Source: Thinopyrum elongatum (taxonomy: Eukaryota; Streptophyta; Magnoliopsida; Poales; Poaceae). Taken from it: 64,000 bases of DNA. Shown here one piece after another: positions 33,894-46,463 of this stretch. The translations under genes and the position numbers were made by a program. Position 1 is the stretch's first letter. Every line of letters begins with the position of its first letter. The notes beneath the pieces were generated by a model. The model was not told the origin of the DNA. It made no database searches and saw only the letters and a list, made by a program, of their open reading frames with translations. Location of the stretch: contig CM022301.1 in the NCBI GenBank assembly GCA_011799875.1, forward strand, positions 218,184,296 through 218,248,295, read 5' to 3'.

Positions 33894-35415
33894 TGATGAC
33901 CCACAAGTATAGGGGATCTATCATAGTCCTTTCAATAAGTAAAAGTGTCGAACCCAACAAGGAGCAGAAGGAAATGACAAGCGGTTTTCAGCAAGGTATT
34001 CTCTGCAAGCACTGAAATTATCGGTAGCAGATAGTTGTGTGATAAGATAATTCGTAACGGGTAACAAGTAACAAAAGTAAACAAGGTGCAGTAAGGTGGC
34101 CCAATCCTTTTTGTAGCAAAGGACAAGCCTGGACAAACTCTTATATAAAGCAAAGCGCTCCCGAGGACACATGGGAATTGTTGTCAAGTTAGTTTTCATC
34201 ATGCTCATATGATTTGCGTTCGTTACTTTGATAATTTGATATGTGGGTGGACCGGTGCTTGGGTGCTGCCCTTCCTTGGACGAGCCTCCCACTTATGATT
34301 AACCCCTCTCGCAAACATCCGCAACTACGAAAGAAGAATTAATGTAAACCTAACCATAGCATGAAACATATGGATCCAAATCAGCCCCTTACGAAGCAAC
34401 GCATAAACCAGGGTTTAAGCTTCTGTCACTCTAGCAACCCATCATCTACTTATTACTTCCCAATGCCTTCCCCTAGGCCCAAATCATGGTGAAGTGTCAT
34501 GTAGTCGACGTTCACATAACACCACTAGAGGAAAGACAACATACATCTCATCAAAATATCGAACGAATACCAAATTCACATGATTACTTATAACAAGACT
34601 TCTCCCATGTCCTCAGGCACAAACATAACTACTCACAAAGCATATTCATGTTCATAATCAGAGGAGTATTAATAATCATTAAGGATCTGAACATATGATC
34701 TTCCACCGAATAAACCAACTAGCATCAACTACAAGGAGTAATCAACACTACTAGCAACCCACAGGTACCAATCTGAGGTTTTGAGGCAAAGATCGGATAC
34801 AAGAGATGAACTAGGGTTTGAGTGGAGATGGTGCTGGTGAAAATGTTGATGGAGATTGACCCCCTCTCGATGAGAGGATCGATGGTGATGACGATGGCGA
34901 TGATTTCCCCCTCCCAGAGGGATGTTTCACCGGCAGAACAGCTCCGCCGGAGCCCTAGATTGGTTTTGCCCAGGTTCCGCCTCGAGACGGTGGCGCTTCG
35001 TCCCGAAAGCTTCCTTATGATTTTTTTCCAGGTCAAAACGCATCATAGCAGAAGATGGGCGTCGGGGGCCTGCCAGGTGGCCCACAAGGTCGGGGGCGCG
35101 CACAGGGGGGTAGGGCACGCCCTCCACCCTTGTGGATGGCAGGTGGCCCCCCTCTGGTACTTTCTTCGCCCAATATTTTTTATTAAATCAAAAATGACTC
35201 TCTGTGAAGTTTCAGGACTTTTGGAGTTGTGCAGAATAGGTCTCTAATATTTGCTCCTTTTCCAGCCCAGAATTCCAGCTGTCGGCATTCTCCCTCTTTA
35301 TGTAAACCTTGTAAAATAAGAGAGAAAAGGCATAAGTATTGTGCCATAATATGTAATAACAGTCCATAATGCAATAAATATTGATATAAAAGCATGATGC
35401 AAAATGGACGTATCA
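33894..35415 (-). repeat. 5' LTR of element E (1,522 bp)
   Basis: It matches the 3' LTR at 25311-26834; plus-strand ends are TGATGACCC and ACGTATCA, followed by the ACATG duplication. Confidence 0.93.
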
Positions 35416-35420
35416 ACATG

Positions 35421-35474
35421 TTTTTCGATTTCGGTTTTCGCTTGAGGACAAGCGAGGTCTAAGCTTAGGGGAGT
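35421..35474 (+). other. Element A internal tail with polypurine tract
   Basis: It continues A's sequence after element E: TTTTTCGATTTCGG, the GAGGACAAGCGAGG phrase and the tract AAGCTTAGGGGAGT at 35461-35474. One base in the G run has become A relative to E. Confidence 0.85.
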
Positions 35475-36962
35475 TGATACGTCCATTTTGCATCATGTTT
35501 TCTTACTGTTATTTATAATGTTTTTATGCAAAATAATGCTTTTGGGAGTAATTCTAATACCTTTTCTCTCATAATTTGCAAGGTTTACACAAAGAGGGAG
35601 AATACCGGTAGCTGGAATTCTGGATCTGAAAAAGCACGTCAGAGCTACCTATTCTGCACAACTCCAAATAAGCTGAAACTTCACGGAGATTTTTTATGGA
35701 ATATTTAAGAATTATTGGAGCAAATAACTACCAGAGGGGGCCCACCAGGTGGGCACAACCCACCTGGGCGCGCCAGGGCCCCCAGGCGCGCCCTGGTGGG
35801 TTGTGCCCTCCTTGGCCCACCTCCGGTGCCCATCTTCTGGTATATAAGTCATTTTTACCTAGAAAAAATCAGGGGAGGACTTTCAGGATGAAGCGCCGCC
35901 GTCTCGAGGCGGAACTTGGGCAAGAGCACTTTTTCCCTCCGGCGGAGTGATTCCGCCAGGGGAACTTCCCTCCCGGAGGGGGAAATCATCGTCACCATCA
36001 TCACCAACAACTCTCCCATCTTGGGGAGGGCAATCTCCATCAACATCTTCAACATCACCATCTCCTCTCAAACCCTAGTTCATCTCTTGTGTTCAATCTT
36101 TGTACCGGAACCTTAGATTGGTGCTTGTGGGTGACTAGTAGTGTTGATTACATCTTGTAGTTGATTACTATATGGTTTATTTGGTGGAAGATTATATGTT
36201 CAGATCCATTATGCTATTTAATACCCCTCTAATATTGAGCATGATTATCATTTGTGAGTAGTTACTTTTGTCCTTGAGGTCACGGGAGAAATCTTGTTGC
36301 TAGTAATCATGTGAACTTGATATGTGTTTGATATTTTGATGATATGTATGTTGTGATTCCCTTAGTGGTGTCATGTGAATGTCGACTACATGGCACTTCA
36401 CCTTATTAGGGCCTAAGGGAATGCATTGTGGAGTAGTTATTAGATGATGGGCTGCGACAGTGACAGAAGCTTAAACCCTAGTTTATGCGCTACTTCGTAA
36501 GGGGCTGATTTGGATCCCAAAGTTTAATGCTATGGTTAGATTTTATCTTAATACTTTTCTCGTAGTTGTGGATGCTTGCGAGGGGGTTAATCATAAGTAG
36601 GAGGTTTGTTCAAGTAAGAGCAGCACCTAAGCACCGGTCCACCCACATATCAAATTATCAAAGTAGTGAACACGAATCAAATCAACATGATGAAAGTAAC
36701 AAGATGAAATTCCCATGTACCCTCAAGAACGCTTTGCTTATCATAAGAGACCGTTTTGGCCTGTCCTTTGCCTCAAAAGGTTTGGGCTACCTTGCTGCAC
36801 TTTTTTACCATAACGTTACTTGCTCGTTACAAATTACCTTGCTATCAAACTACTCGTTACTTATAATTTTAGTGCTTGCAGAGAATACCTTGTTGAAAAC
36901 CACTTGTCATTCCCTTCTGCTCCTCATTGGGTTCGACACTCTTACTTATCGAAAGGACTATG
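35475..36962 (+). repeat. 3' LTR of element A, main part
   Basis: It begins TGATACGTCCATTTTGC and matches 11868-13376 until GAAAGGACTATG. There element C is inserted, 28 bp before the LTR would end. Confidence 0.92.
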
Positions 36963-37879
36963 TGTCGTGGGAAAACACGGCCACCTATGGGGCCATCGGC
37001 CCCTTGTGGTTCGGCAGGGGGGAAGGACGCACTGCACAAAGAGCGGAGGGCGCGGGGCAGCACTACAGCGATCACACGGGCAGTTTTTACCCAGGTTCGG
37101 GCCACCGCGAGGCGTAAAACCCTACTCCTGCTTTGGAGGATTGATGAGAGGACCGTGGTGGAGACGCAGCGCTCTAGCCCGGCAAGGTCGCCTCGGGGCG
37201 AGAGCAGCTACGCGCGTATGAGTGTACAAGGGTCCGAATCCTTTCTAAGGTTGCCATGGCCCTCCTTTTATAGATCAAGGGGTCACCACAATGGCAAATC
37301 AGTCATTGTGTACTGATTAGATAGCAAATAGTGCCATCATACCTAACTCTGCAAACAGGACAGAGCGCATTAAATGAGCCGCTTAGTGTCACATCATAGC
37401 GTAGCACAGCAAGCCTTGCCTTGCCTTTCGGCCACCTTCTCGCCTGCCTGCGTGACACGTCGCAGGACGAGTGTCATTTGGAGGTGATTTCCTCTGGAAG
37501 TGGCTGCCACGTGCCAAATAACAGCCACTTAGCCTCTTGGGGGCTCGACACCACACCGATCGATGACTTGCATTGCTGTGAGGTGGAGCGGTGGAGCCTT
37601 GGCGGGGTAATATGCCCTCTATTTCCCCGGCAAGCCTGTCGGGGCGATCTTGAGACTTGTCTTCGGGGCAACCTCGTCCCCGCCAGGATCGCCTGCCCGG
37701 CAGGGGAGGTTTTTCCATAGTGGTATCTTACTCCTTTGGTTGGTCTTGGTCTTCTTGATCCGCCCTTTGATTTCTCAAAGAGCTAATCTCTTCTGCTTGG
37801 CCTTGTCTTGGATGCTGCAACCTTGTTCTCGAGCCTGTGTACAGTCTGGGCAACACACCTGGGGTTTGTTGCACCGACA
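36963..37879 (-). repeat. 3' LTR of element C
   Basis: It matches 46464-47379. The plus strand begins TGTCGTGGG and ends GCACCGACA. A TATA motif CTATAAAAGG (minus) lies at 37264-37273. Confidence 0.92.
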
Positions 37880-37895
37880 GGAGCCCCCGGGCCTG
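37880..37895 (-). other. Polypurine tract of element C
   Basis: The minus strand reads CCAGGCCCGGGGGCTCC up to the LTR start, parallel to element B. Confidence 0.75.
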
Positions 37896-38290
37896 GCCTG
37901 AACGCACTGCCGAGCGTCGTCGGGGTAGGCCGTGTCCAGTACACAGGCGGGGAGGCTGTAGTAGCTCACCATTTGAGATCTTCTTTGCTTCTTCATTAAT
38001 TTGAGCTTGAGTCAATTTCCGGTTTTCCCGCGCGTCGTGTAATGCCAATTGTAGTGGGACCATCCTTGTAATGGCCCGTGAATGACTTTAGCACACGGGT
38101 GAGTAACTGCCAATTCACTCTTCCCACCACGTTCTTATCCTTCGCCACGTATGCTGCATGCATTGAGTGGGTTAGGTAACGGAGGCGCCTGGTGCGAGAG
38201 AGAGTGTCATGGCAGGGGCCCGATCTCCTTGGGTTGGTGGAGAGGGACGGCGGTTACCCGCCGAGGGATCAGCCCCCAGCCCCAGCTCGC

Positions 38291-38300
38291 CTATATAAAA
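38291..38300 (+). promoter_or_regulatory. TATA box antisense to element C
   Basis: CTATATAAAA on the plus strand lies 81 bp before the ATG of the antisense reading frame. A leader with CTCACATCTCCTCCCC lies between, typical of a plant core promoter and 5' UTR. Confidence 0.5.
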
Positions 38301-38380
38301 GAAAAGGCGAGGAGGAGCGGAAGTGCTCATCCACTCACATCTCCTCCCCATTCTCTGATTCCTGGTGTTGTGCCTTCGTC

Positions 38381-39325
38381 ATGGAGAGGGGAGGGGAAGG
38401 AGGGCGCGGTCGTGCCTTTGTCGAAATAGAGTCCCCTCCCCGTCTCCGCTCAAAGCGTCCGGCTTGGAGTGGCAACCTGATGCTTAGTAAGGGTGAAGGA
38501 GGCCTTAGGTGGGTGTGCGGGCGGCGCGGTGGCAATGCCGGAGGTAGCGACTCTGGCGTGCTCGCCACCGGGCCATCCGCGGTTCCAATCTTAGGAAGGG
38601 GTCACGTGGGCGACACCATGCCAAAGTCCATAATAGACACAAAGCATGGTATTCGACCGTGGCCCATCCTTCCTTTGCCTGTGATGTTGAAGGGAGACCG
38701 CGGTAGCAGTTCGTCATTGGTTATGGCAGATCCCCCCTTTTGGGGTACTGCTTCTCTTGCATACGGGCGGGTCCCTTATGCCCGTGCATGCTTCTCGAGC
38801 GGGTCCCTTGTGCCCGTGCATGCTTCTCCAGGGGACGGCATCTTCCTAGCTTCAGGTCGATGGAGACGACCATGCTCTCTGTGGGATCTCCCGGGGCGTT
38901 TGGCACCTGCCCCGGTTGCCGTGATGGGGGCTCGAGCGACGGCAGGCATGCCTCTTCGAGCAACGGTAACGAGGAGGGAGGCGGCAACCCACGACGCGTC
39001 AAGAGCGTGGACGACCGCTCCGACGTGGCGTGAGTGCCGGCAGCACCATCATCATCGGATGGGCCTTGGCAGTGCCACCATCTGTACCTACCCTCTGGTT
39101 TCTTCCTCCCAGCTTGGGAACGGCACTCTCCTGATCCTGGGGAGGCGCCAAATCCCAACCAGGCCTTTCCCCTGCCTTCTTCATCTTCCCCTGCGATTTC
39201 GAGGAGGAGAGGGACAAGAAAGGGATCACGGGGTACTTATCTTTTTTCAGTTTGAAATATGTAGGCATCGGCCAAACTTTAATCTAAATAATGTAAACTT
39301 CTTTATCCATGTTCGTGTTCTATAA
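38381..39325 (+). CDS. Antisense ORF of element C (314 aa, uncertain)
   Basis: An open frame from the ATG at 38381 (MERGGEGGRGRAFVEIE) to the TAA at 39323. The product is rich in Gly, Arg, Pro and Ala, with no domain I recognise and no visible similarity to the antisense gene of element B. A nearby TATA box favours expression. The tail after a TTTTTTCAG near 39240 looks like 3' UTR, so the true gene may be spliced and end differently. The high GC content allows long open frames by chance. Confidence 0.35.
   Translation: MERGGEGGRGRAFVEIESPPRLRSKRPAWSGNLMLSKGEGGLRWVCGRRGGNAGGSDSGVLATGPSAVPILGRGHVGDTMPKSIIDTKHGIRPWPILPLPVMLKGDRGSSSSLVMADPPFWGTASLAYGRVPYARACFSSGSLVPVHASPGDGIFLASGRWRRPCSLWDLPGRLAPAPVAVMGARATAGMPLRATVTRREAATHDASRAWTTAPTWRECRQHHHHRMGLGSATICTYPLVSSSQLGNGTLLILGRRQIPTRPFPCLLHLPLRFRGGEGQERDHGVLIFFQFEICRHRPNFNLNNVNFFIHVRVL
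38769..38832 (+). repeat. 32-bp tandem repeat, two units
   Basis: GGGTCCCTTATGCCCGTGCA and the following bases at 38769 are repeated from 38801 with one early substitution (TTG for TTA). Confidence 0.8.
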
Positions 39326-39959
39326 GATCTGTACTTGCTTATCAGCATATTAATGAAAAAGACAAGTTTTGTCGGGTACTTGTGCATGTACTATATCCAT
39401 GCAGAGGTGAAATGCCTCTATACATTTAAGTAAACAAGTTTCTCTGGCAAGCTATCCTGCCGGTGCCCTTAGTTTGTTGCCACGGGGCTAGGCCTGCCGG
39501 GCACAAAACCATAAAAAGGGACCAGCCCCCCGCCGAGCCTTTTTTGTCAAAGGCCACTGCGACCACCCTGACCGAAGTAGCGTTCGAGTCAATGGGTAGG
39601 AGCACCTGTGTTTCGAAGGTGGCGGGGTTTTCATATGCACAAGTTTTCAAATTACAGAACAAATATGGATAAGAAGGAACTTATCTGTTTGGCTTGCCGG
39701 GGATCATCACGTAGGCTCGTCTTCATTCCTTTTCTTCGGGACCAAGTCCACGGCAAGAACCCTGCAACTTAATGCAGATGAAAACAATGACACATGCGAC
39801 CTCATCTACATGATCATGCTATGCTCATGATATGCTTATGCATGCATGCAAGTTTCGGGGGTCCCCCAGCGCTTCGTTTATTTCTCTATTGCTCAGGGTC
39901 TACGCCTGGCTTTGTACAAAGGGTTACATGCAACTTCGGCAAAGCTTGTACAAAAGGGT
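39326..39959. other. Non-coding 3' region of element C
   Basis: No gene is recognised on either strand. It holds AT-rich possible 3' UTR sequence (39270-39370) and ATGCATGCATGC runs near 39838. Confidence 0.5.
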
Positions 39960-39985
39960 GGCTGTCGGGGCAGGTCCCGACAGCC
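39960..39985 (-). other. Perfect hairpin just after the pol stop codon of element C
   Basis: GGCTGTCGGG and CCCGACAGCC form a 10-bp perfect inverted repeat around a 6-base loop. On the minus strand it begins 6 bases after the pol stop (39991-39993). Confidence 0.75.
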
Positions 39986-39990
39986 GCTCC

Positions 39991-42900
39991 TTACGGGTAG
40001 AACTTACGGAGATGCTCAATGTTCCATGAGTTTTGCAACTGAATGCCATCTCCGGTCTCCAGATGGACTGCGCCAGGTCTGGTGACTCGTACTACCCGGT
40101 AAGGGCCTTCCCACTTCGACGTCAACTTGTTTGCACCCTTGGCGGACTGAACACGCCTAAGGACAAGGTCACCTTCCTCAAAACTCTGGGCATGCATGCA
40201 GCACGTGTAGCAGCCCGGAGACGGTTCTCCTCAAGTAGCACAGCATCGTCACGCCGGTGGTGTTCCTTTGCTACTTCATCGTAGGCAAGCACTCGAGGAG
40301 ACCCGAATATGAGTTCCGCGGGGATAACTGCTTCTACCCCATAGACTAGGGAGAAGGGAGTCTGCCCGGTAGCTCAATTTGGTGTCGTACGGAGGGACCA
40401 AAGAACCACCGGTAGCTCATCGATCCATCGCGTGCCGCACTTCTGTTGTCTATCAAAAGTTCTTGTCTTGAGACCTTGCAGCACTTCAGCGTTCGCCCTC
40501 TCAGCTTGCCCGTTGCTTCTGGGATGGGCCACAGAGGCAAATGAGACTTTGCTTCCGAGGGCCTGAACGTATTGCATGAAGGTGCGGCTTGTGAATTGGA
40601 TGCCATTGTCGGTGATGATTCGGGCAGGTACCCCGAAGCGGCACACCAATCCTTTCAAGAACTTGATAGCTGACTGCGCGGTCACCTTTCTCACGGGCTC
40701 CACTTCCGGCCACTTTGTAAACTTGTCGATTGCGATGAACAAGAATTCAAAGCCCCCGGTAGCACGGGGGAAGGGGCCCAAGATGTCGAGCCCCCAGACC
40801 AAAAATAGCCATGACAAAGGGATTGTTTGGAGAGCTTGAGCAGGCTGATGGATATTCTTGGAGTGGAACTGGCAGGCTTCACACTTGGTGACTAGCTCAA
40901 TTGCGTCTTGGAGGGCTGTGGGCTAGTAGAAACCTTGCCAGAAAGCTTTCCCAACCAAGGCCCTTGATCCGATGTGGGAGCCACACATGCCCTTGTGTAT
41001 CTCTGCCAGCAGTTCCTTTCCTTCTTCCCGGCAAATGCACTTCAATTTCACACCGTTGGATTTTCTTCTGTATAGCGTGTCATCAACGAAATGATACATA
41101 CTGGCCCTCCGGGCTACTCTTTCAGCTTCTTCTTGTTCTTCGGGAGGTTCTCCTGTTTGGAGGAAACGAACAATGTGTCGTGCCCAAGTTGGAGCCTGGG
41201 GCTCGGCAACAAGGACTAGCGGCACCTCCTTGTCGATAGGAGCACATGCCTCGACCACAAAGACTGGTAGTTCGGCGGGAGGGTGCAGCTCACTGATCAA
41301 AGGGGAGTTGTTCCCGCCAAGCCTTCTATCGGGGGATTCGGGAAGCTCTGCCGGGAGAGGCTTGTCGGAGTCCAATTTCCTCCTCTTGCTGACCATTGTT
41401 GCTGGGGATACGGTGGGTTGAGTCAGATGGAGAACAAAAGTCCTTGGTTCCACAGGGAGTTTTTGCCCAGCGCACTTTGATAGATGATCAGCAATGCTGT
41501 TTTCCACACGTGGTACATGCTCTATTTGTAATCCGTCAAAGCATTCCTCCAACTTTCTCACTTCCTCAACGTATGCCTCCATCAATAGGCTTTGATAATC
41601 CCTGTTGATTTGTCTCACCACAAGTTGTGAGTCTCCACAAATGATCAGCTTCTTGATTTCCAGTTCTGTTGCAATCCTGAGCCCGGCAAGGAGCCCTTCA
41701 TACTTTGCAGTATTGTTGGTAGCCTTCTCCTGGGGGAAATGCATCTGAATGACGTACTTAAGGTGCTCCCCAGTGGGAGCAACGAGAAGCACACCAGCTC
41801 TTGCACCTTGTAGGGAGAAGGCGCCATCAAAATACATAATCCATTCTTGGGGCGCTTCCTTGTCGGGGATGACTGTCTCCAACACTTCTTCATCAGGGGT
41901 TGGCGTCCACTCCGCAATGAACTCTGCCAGTGCTCTGCTCTGAATAGTTGACATGCTTTCAAACTTCAAACCAAAGCTGGATAACTCCAAAGCCCATTCC
42001 ATGATTCTGCTGGTGGCCTCGGGGTTTCGGAGTATGCGTTGCAAGGGGAAGCGGGTGACAACCGTGATCTCATGGGCTTGGAAGTAGTGGCACAGTTTCC
42101 TTGAGGCCATGATGAGGCAAAAAATCAACTTTTGCATGCCAGAGTACCTCGACCTAGCCCCCTGCAGCAGGGAGCTGACAAAGTACACTGGGCGCTGCAC
42201 CACCTTCTTCCTTGCCGTGATCTTGGAACTGTCTCCGCTGCCTTGCTCTTGCTTGTCTTGAACTGCATCTGATCTTGTCGGGACAGGTTCACTTTCCTCT
42301 CCAGAGGGGACGGCGGCAGCGGTTGTTGCTTCATCTACCTCCCGCTGTGCCACCAGCGCTGTGCTAACCACTTGATTGGTTGCTGCTAAATATAGCAGCA
42401 ATGGCTCTTGTGCTTTAGGAGCGACTAAGGTGGGAACAGAGGAAAGGTAGGTCTTCAAATCTTGTAGTGCAGCGTCTGCCTCCAGGGTCCACTCCACGGG
42501 CCCTGCCTTCTTCAAAATATTGAAAAATGACAAGGCGCGTTCAGTGGACTTGGAAATGAACCTGCTCAGCGCGGCAACACATCCAGTCAAACGCCTCACA
42601 TCTTTAACTGTCTTGGGTGCTTGAATCTGCTTGATAGTCTTGATCTTGTCGGGATTGGCCTCTATCCCTCGGTGGGACACAAAGAAGCCAAGTAGCTTGC
42701 CGGAAGGAATGCCAAACACACACTTCTCCGGGTTCAGCTTAAAGTTGATCCTGCGCAGATTTGCAAAGGTCTCTTCCAAATCCTGAATGAGAGTCATTAT
42801 GTCCTTGGTTTTGACCACTATATCATCCATGTAAGCTTCAATATTTCTGTGCAACTGGGACTCAAAGCCAATCTGTACTGCTCTTGCAAAAGTGGATCCA

Positions 42901-43414
42901 GCACTCTTCAACCCGAAGGGTATCCGTACAAAATAGTACGTGCCACATGGATTTATGAACGCGGTCTTCTCTTCGTCCTCCTTGGACATGAAGATCTGGT
43001 GGTATCCTGAGTAGGCATCCAGGAAGGAGAGCAGGTCACATCCGTAGGTGGAATCCACAATCTGGTCGATGTGCGGCAAGGGGAATGGGTCCTTCGGGCA
43101 TGCTTTGTTCAGATCTGTGAAATCTATGCAAAACCTCCATTTCCCATTCGCCTTGCGCACCACCACTGGGTTTACTAACCACGTTGGATGCAATACTCAT
43201 CTGACCAATCCAGATGCTTCAAGTTTCTTGATCTCCTCGGCAATAAACTGCTGCCGCTTCAAACCTTGCTTCCGAACCTTCTGCTTAACGGGCCGGCATG
43301 TGGGCAGACAGCAAGGTGGTGCTCGATTACCTCCCTGGGAACACCGGGGATGTCAGATGGTTGCCAAGCAAGCACATCGACATTCGCCTGCAGGAAGGCA
43401 ACGAGCGCGCTTTC
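39991..43414 (-). pseudogene. RT, dual RNase H and integrase of element C
   Basis: The frame continues from protease past a TAG at 43415, with a one-base loss near 43300 and a TGA at 43197-43199. RT follows (FCIDFTDLNKACPKDPFPLP; catalytic YMDD at residues 121-124 of the 756-codon piece 40923-43193). A first RNase H has lost its catalytic Asp (LYLAATNQVV). An extra RNase H keeps the acidic residues (MYFDGA, AKYEGL, CGDSQL). Integrase follows a stop at 40923-40925, with D, D and E in GLDILGPF, ITDNGIQF and GQAERAN. A stop at 40374 and a frame change before the last part (HLRKFYP end) complete the damage. The extra RNase H is diagnostic of the Tat lineage. Confidence 0.9.
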
Positions 43415-46362
43415 CTATTTGTCATCGAGGGTGGCACTGATGGTAAACGTACCATCAGCGCCAGCCAGCCCTGCTGGGACCTTCTTCATAGATGGTGCAG
43501 CAGCCTTGGATCTCTTGCTATTGTAACTCTCCGGCAAGTCATCAACAGGCACAGCACACTCCGGAGAGGTATGCTTCCCGGATTCCTTGCTGGAATCCTT
43601 GCTATCTTTCTTCTTTTTCTTGCTTTCCTTGGCGGGAGCAGCGGCTTCCACAGCCTCTGTAGCGACTTCTTCCTGGTACATCTTGTCCATGCATATGTTT
43701 GCGTCTTTCATGTCTGATGGGATGGAAATGACGACCATTGGTCCTGGCATCTTCAAAGTGTTGTAGGCATAGTGGGATGCCGCCATGAATTTGGCCAGGG
43801 CAGGACGACCAAGGATTTCATTGTACGGCAGGGGGAGGTCAACCACATCAAACATGATCTTCTCAGTCCGGTAGTTCAACTCCCCCCCGAATGTTACCGA
43901 TAGTGTGATCTTCCCCTTAGGATGACTCCTGCCGGGGTTGATCCCTTGGAATGTACCAGTAACCTTGAGCTCTTCATCTGTTATCTGGAGCTTGCTGATG
44001 ACCTTTGGAGAAATCAGATTCAACCCGGCCCCGCCGTCAACCAACATCTTTGTGACCTTGAGGTTGCGGATCGTTGGTGAAACCAACAACGGCAAACACC
44101 CTACCACGGTAGTGCGGCCAGGGTGATCCTCCTCATCAAAGATGATGGGCGTGCGGGACCACTTGAGCAGCTTCCGAGAATCTGCCGCTGGCTCCACGGC
44201 ATTGACCTCACGCGCCCACCTTTTAAGTTGGCGGTGAGAGGAGTGCAGAGATGCACCCCGGTCAATGCATAGGGTGTAAGTGGCTTTCTGGAACTCCTGC
44301 TTGCTGGTTTCCTCTTCATCTCCTTCATCACTCTCGTCCTCACAATCTTTCTTCTCACGGCCCTTGGCGGGTTTTCCTTGATACTGAGGAGCCTTGCCGG
44401 GGCAACCTGTTCTGCCACCTCGGCCTTTCCCGCCAGCGCCATCTTGGTCTTTCTCCTTATCACGCTTCTCATACTCAGCCCTCTGCTTCTTGACGAACTG
44501 CTCAACCTGATGACACTCCTGAAGATCGTGGCCCTTGGTCCTATGGATCTTGCAGTATGGCCCATCACCCTTCCCAGCCTTCTCGGCAGCCGCGGCTTCC
44601 CGGCAATCAGTGCGCGCGGAAGCTTCCTTGCCGGGAACCTCGGTCTTGGCCTTCTTGCCTGTACTAGGTGCACTCGATCCTTCAATGGTCATCACCACTT
44701 TATCCTTGCGCTTCTTGTTGCGCTTCTTGTTCTTCTTCTTCTGGCTGGTGGCGTCGTCGTCGTCCTCTGAGTCGATGTCGACGCCATCTTCTTCACCTGG
44801 AGTCGTCTCTCCTCTTCTACTCGGGCACACTTATCCACCAGAGTGTATAGCTCATTCACAGTCTTGGGCAACCAAACATTCATTTTAGAACATATCTGGC
44901 GGTTGCGCACGTTGGACTGGAACGTGGCTATCACAGCTGCCGGGTGGATGTCTGGAATGTTCCTGTGCACCCGGCTGAACCTCTGCATGTACTTTCGCAC
45001 GCTCTCTCCTTCCTTCTGCGGGAGTAGCTACAAGTCGATGGGCCGTCCTGGTTCTTGATGGCCGCCCATGAAGGCGCCAACAAACTCATGGCACAGGTCA
45101 GCCTAGGTCGAGATGGAATTCTCTGGCAAGTGCATCAGCCAAGACCTCACATTTGGCTTGAGTGCCAAGGGGAAGTAGTTGGCGAACACCTTCTCGTCTC
45201 TTCCCCCAGCAGCTTGAACAGCGATGGTGTAGATGCTCAAGAACTCTGTCAGGTTCAATATTCCATCGTACTTCTCTGGTATTTCTGGCTTGAACGTGCG
45301 GGCAGATGGCCAACGGACTTGCCGCAGCTCGCGAGTGAAGGCGGGGCACCCAACCTCGAAAGGTAGGTACCCACCTTCACTGGGCGTGGGCTCATCGACG
45401 TCGGGGCCATTGCGCCTATCAAACTGGCATTGGGTTTTGCGGCGTCATTCGATGGTGATGCGTGCGTCTTCCCTCCGCCTGTCTTCCAGGACTCGCCGCT
45501 GGTCTCGTTGTGCTCGAGGATCAGACGAGGCCATCGATATGTCGTCAGGTTCTTGGTTGTGTTGCTCTAGCTGCGGCCCCTGCGCTGGCTGCCGCAGAGG
45601 GGATTGCACCATGGGGGTGGCCCCTTCGGTATGGCCAGTGGCTCAGGCCGTTGCCGCCGCCTACGAAGGCCATGACGGGCCCGATCGCTGTGATCCTCCA
45701 GCCTCGGCGAAGCCAATCAGGCTTTGAATGGTGGCTCTCCACTCATCCATCTGATCAGCCGCCGGCGGAAATCTCAACAGGAGTTGGGCCCGTGCCATGG
45801 CCTCCGAAGCAGTGCTCGGCATGGATGACGATGTAGACCGTAACGTCGCCTGGCTTCTGATGGTGTCGGTAATGGTAGCGCCATGCTCTCGTCGCCGTGA
45901 ACCAGTTGCCAGGACGCCGTGGAGATGAGGTGGATGTGCTTGGGGATTGGCAGCTCCGTTCAGCGCATCGGCCTGGCCAGCCCGTCCCGGGGATGGCGCA
46001 TGCCCTGCGGTCGCACCTGCAGCAGGGACGGCCGGAGGGTTGCGGTTTGCCCCAGGGCGAGCGCCATCACTGTGGCTGCGCCCTTCGGTGGGGTGGAGAG
46101 GTGCGGATGGGATGATCTCTCCTCCCGCACCCTGTGGAGCATGGCCGATAGGATGTTGTTAGCGTTGTCCTTCTCCGGTGCCTCCTACTCCCGTTTCGGC
46201 TACAGGGGAGGTGGTGACGACGCCGCCTGCGCCGGTCACGTCCCCCACAGCGTCCACGTCCCCGTGCACCCCCGTAGCCCCCTAGGCGTCGTCGGCATCG
46301 TGTGGAGGGGCCTTCGAGGTGGACGGGTGAGCTGCGGCACCGGGTTTCTTCTTGGGCGCCAT
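43415..46362 (-). pseudogene. gag and protease of element C
   Basis: The start is the ATG at 46362 (MAPKKKPGAAAHPSTS), followed by a stop at 46282. Gag remains readable in pieces: a PEKYDG...LTEFL capsid-like segment around 45290 and RKYMQRFSRVHRNIPD around 44990. A CKIHRTKGHDLQEC zinc-knuckle-like motif lies in the 471-codon piece 43415-44830. The same piece holds an aspartic protease with DGGAGLNLIS (the usual DTG/DSG is DGG) and the NEILGRPALAKF flap-end. A TAG near 45030 and several frameshifts break it. Identity rests on lineage-typical motifs and its place before RT. Confidence 0.78.
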
Positions 46363-46440
46363 GGATGATGAAGCTATCGATGAAGAAAATGATGATGAAG
46401 ATGACGCGCTGCGTACGCTCTCGGGTTCGCGCAAGCACTT

Positions 46441-46459
46441 CCCCCTACCTGACGCGCCA
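46441..46459 (-). other. Primer binding site of element C
   Basis: The minus strand reads TGGCGCGTCAGGTAGGGGG a few bases after the 5' LTR; the counterpart in element B differs by two bases. Confidence 0.65.
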
Positions 46460-46463
46460 AAGA

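Larger units (their letters stand above)
25311..35415 (-). mobile_element. Element E: near-complete Athila-lineage LTR retrotransposon
   Basis: A 10.1-kb element with two LTRs of about 1.52 kb, a tRNA-Asp primer site, a single gag-pol frame, a second small ORF, 3' non-coding sequence and a polypurine tract, all on the minus strand. It is flanked by ACATG duplications and lies head-to-head within element A, a relative from a different LTR subfamily. It has lost activity only through three in-frame stops and a small insertion near the end of pol. Confidence 0.93.

Noticed and set aside
42125..42334. Short minus frames within 40374-43193
   Set aside because: They overlap the RT/RNase H frame of element C in other phases.
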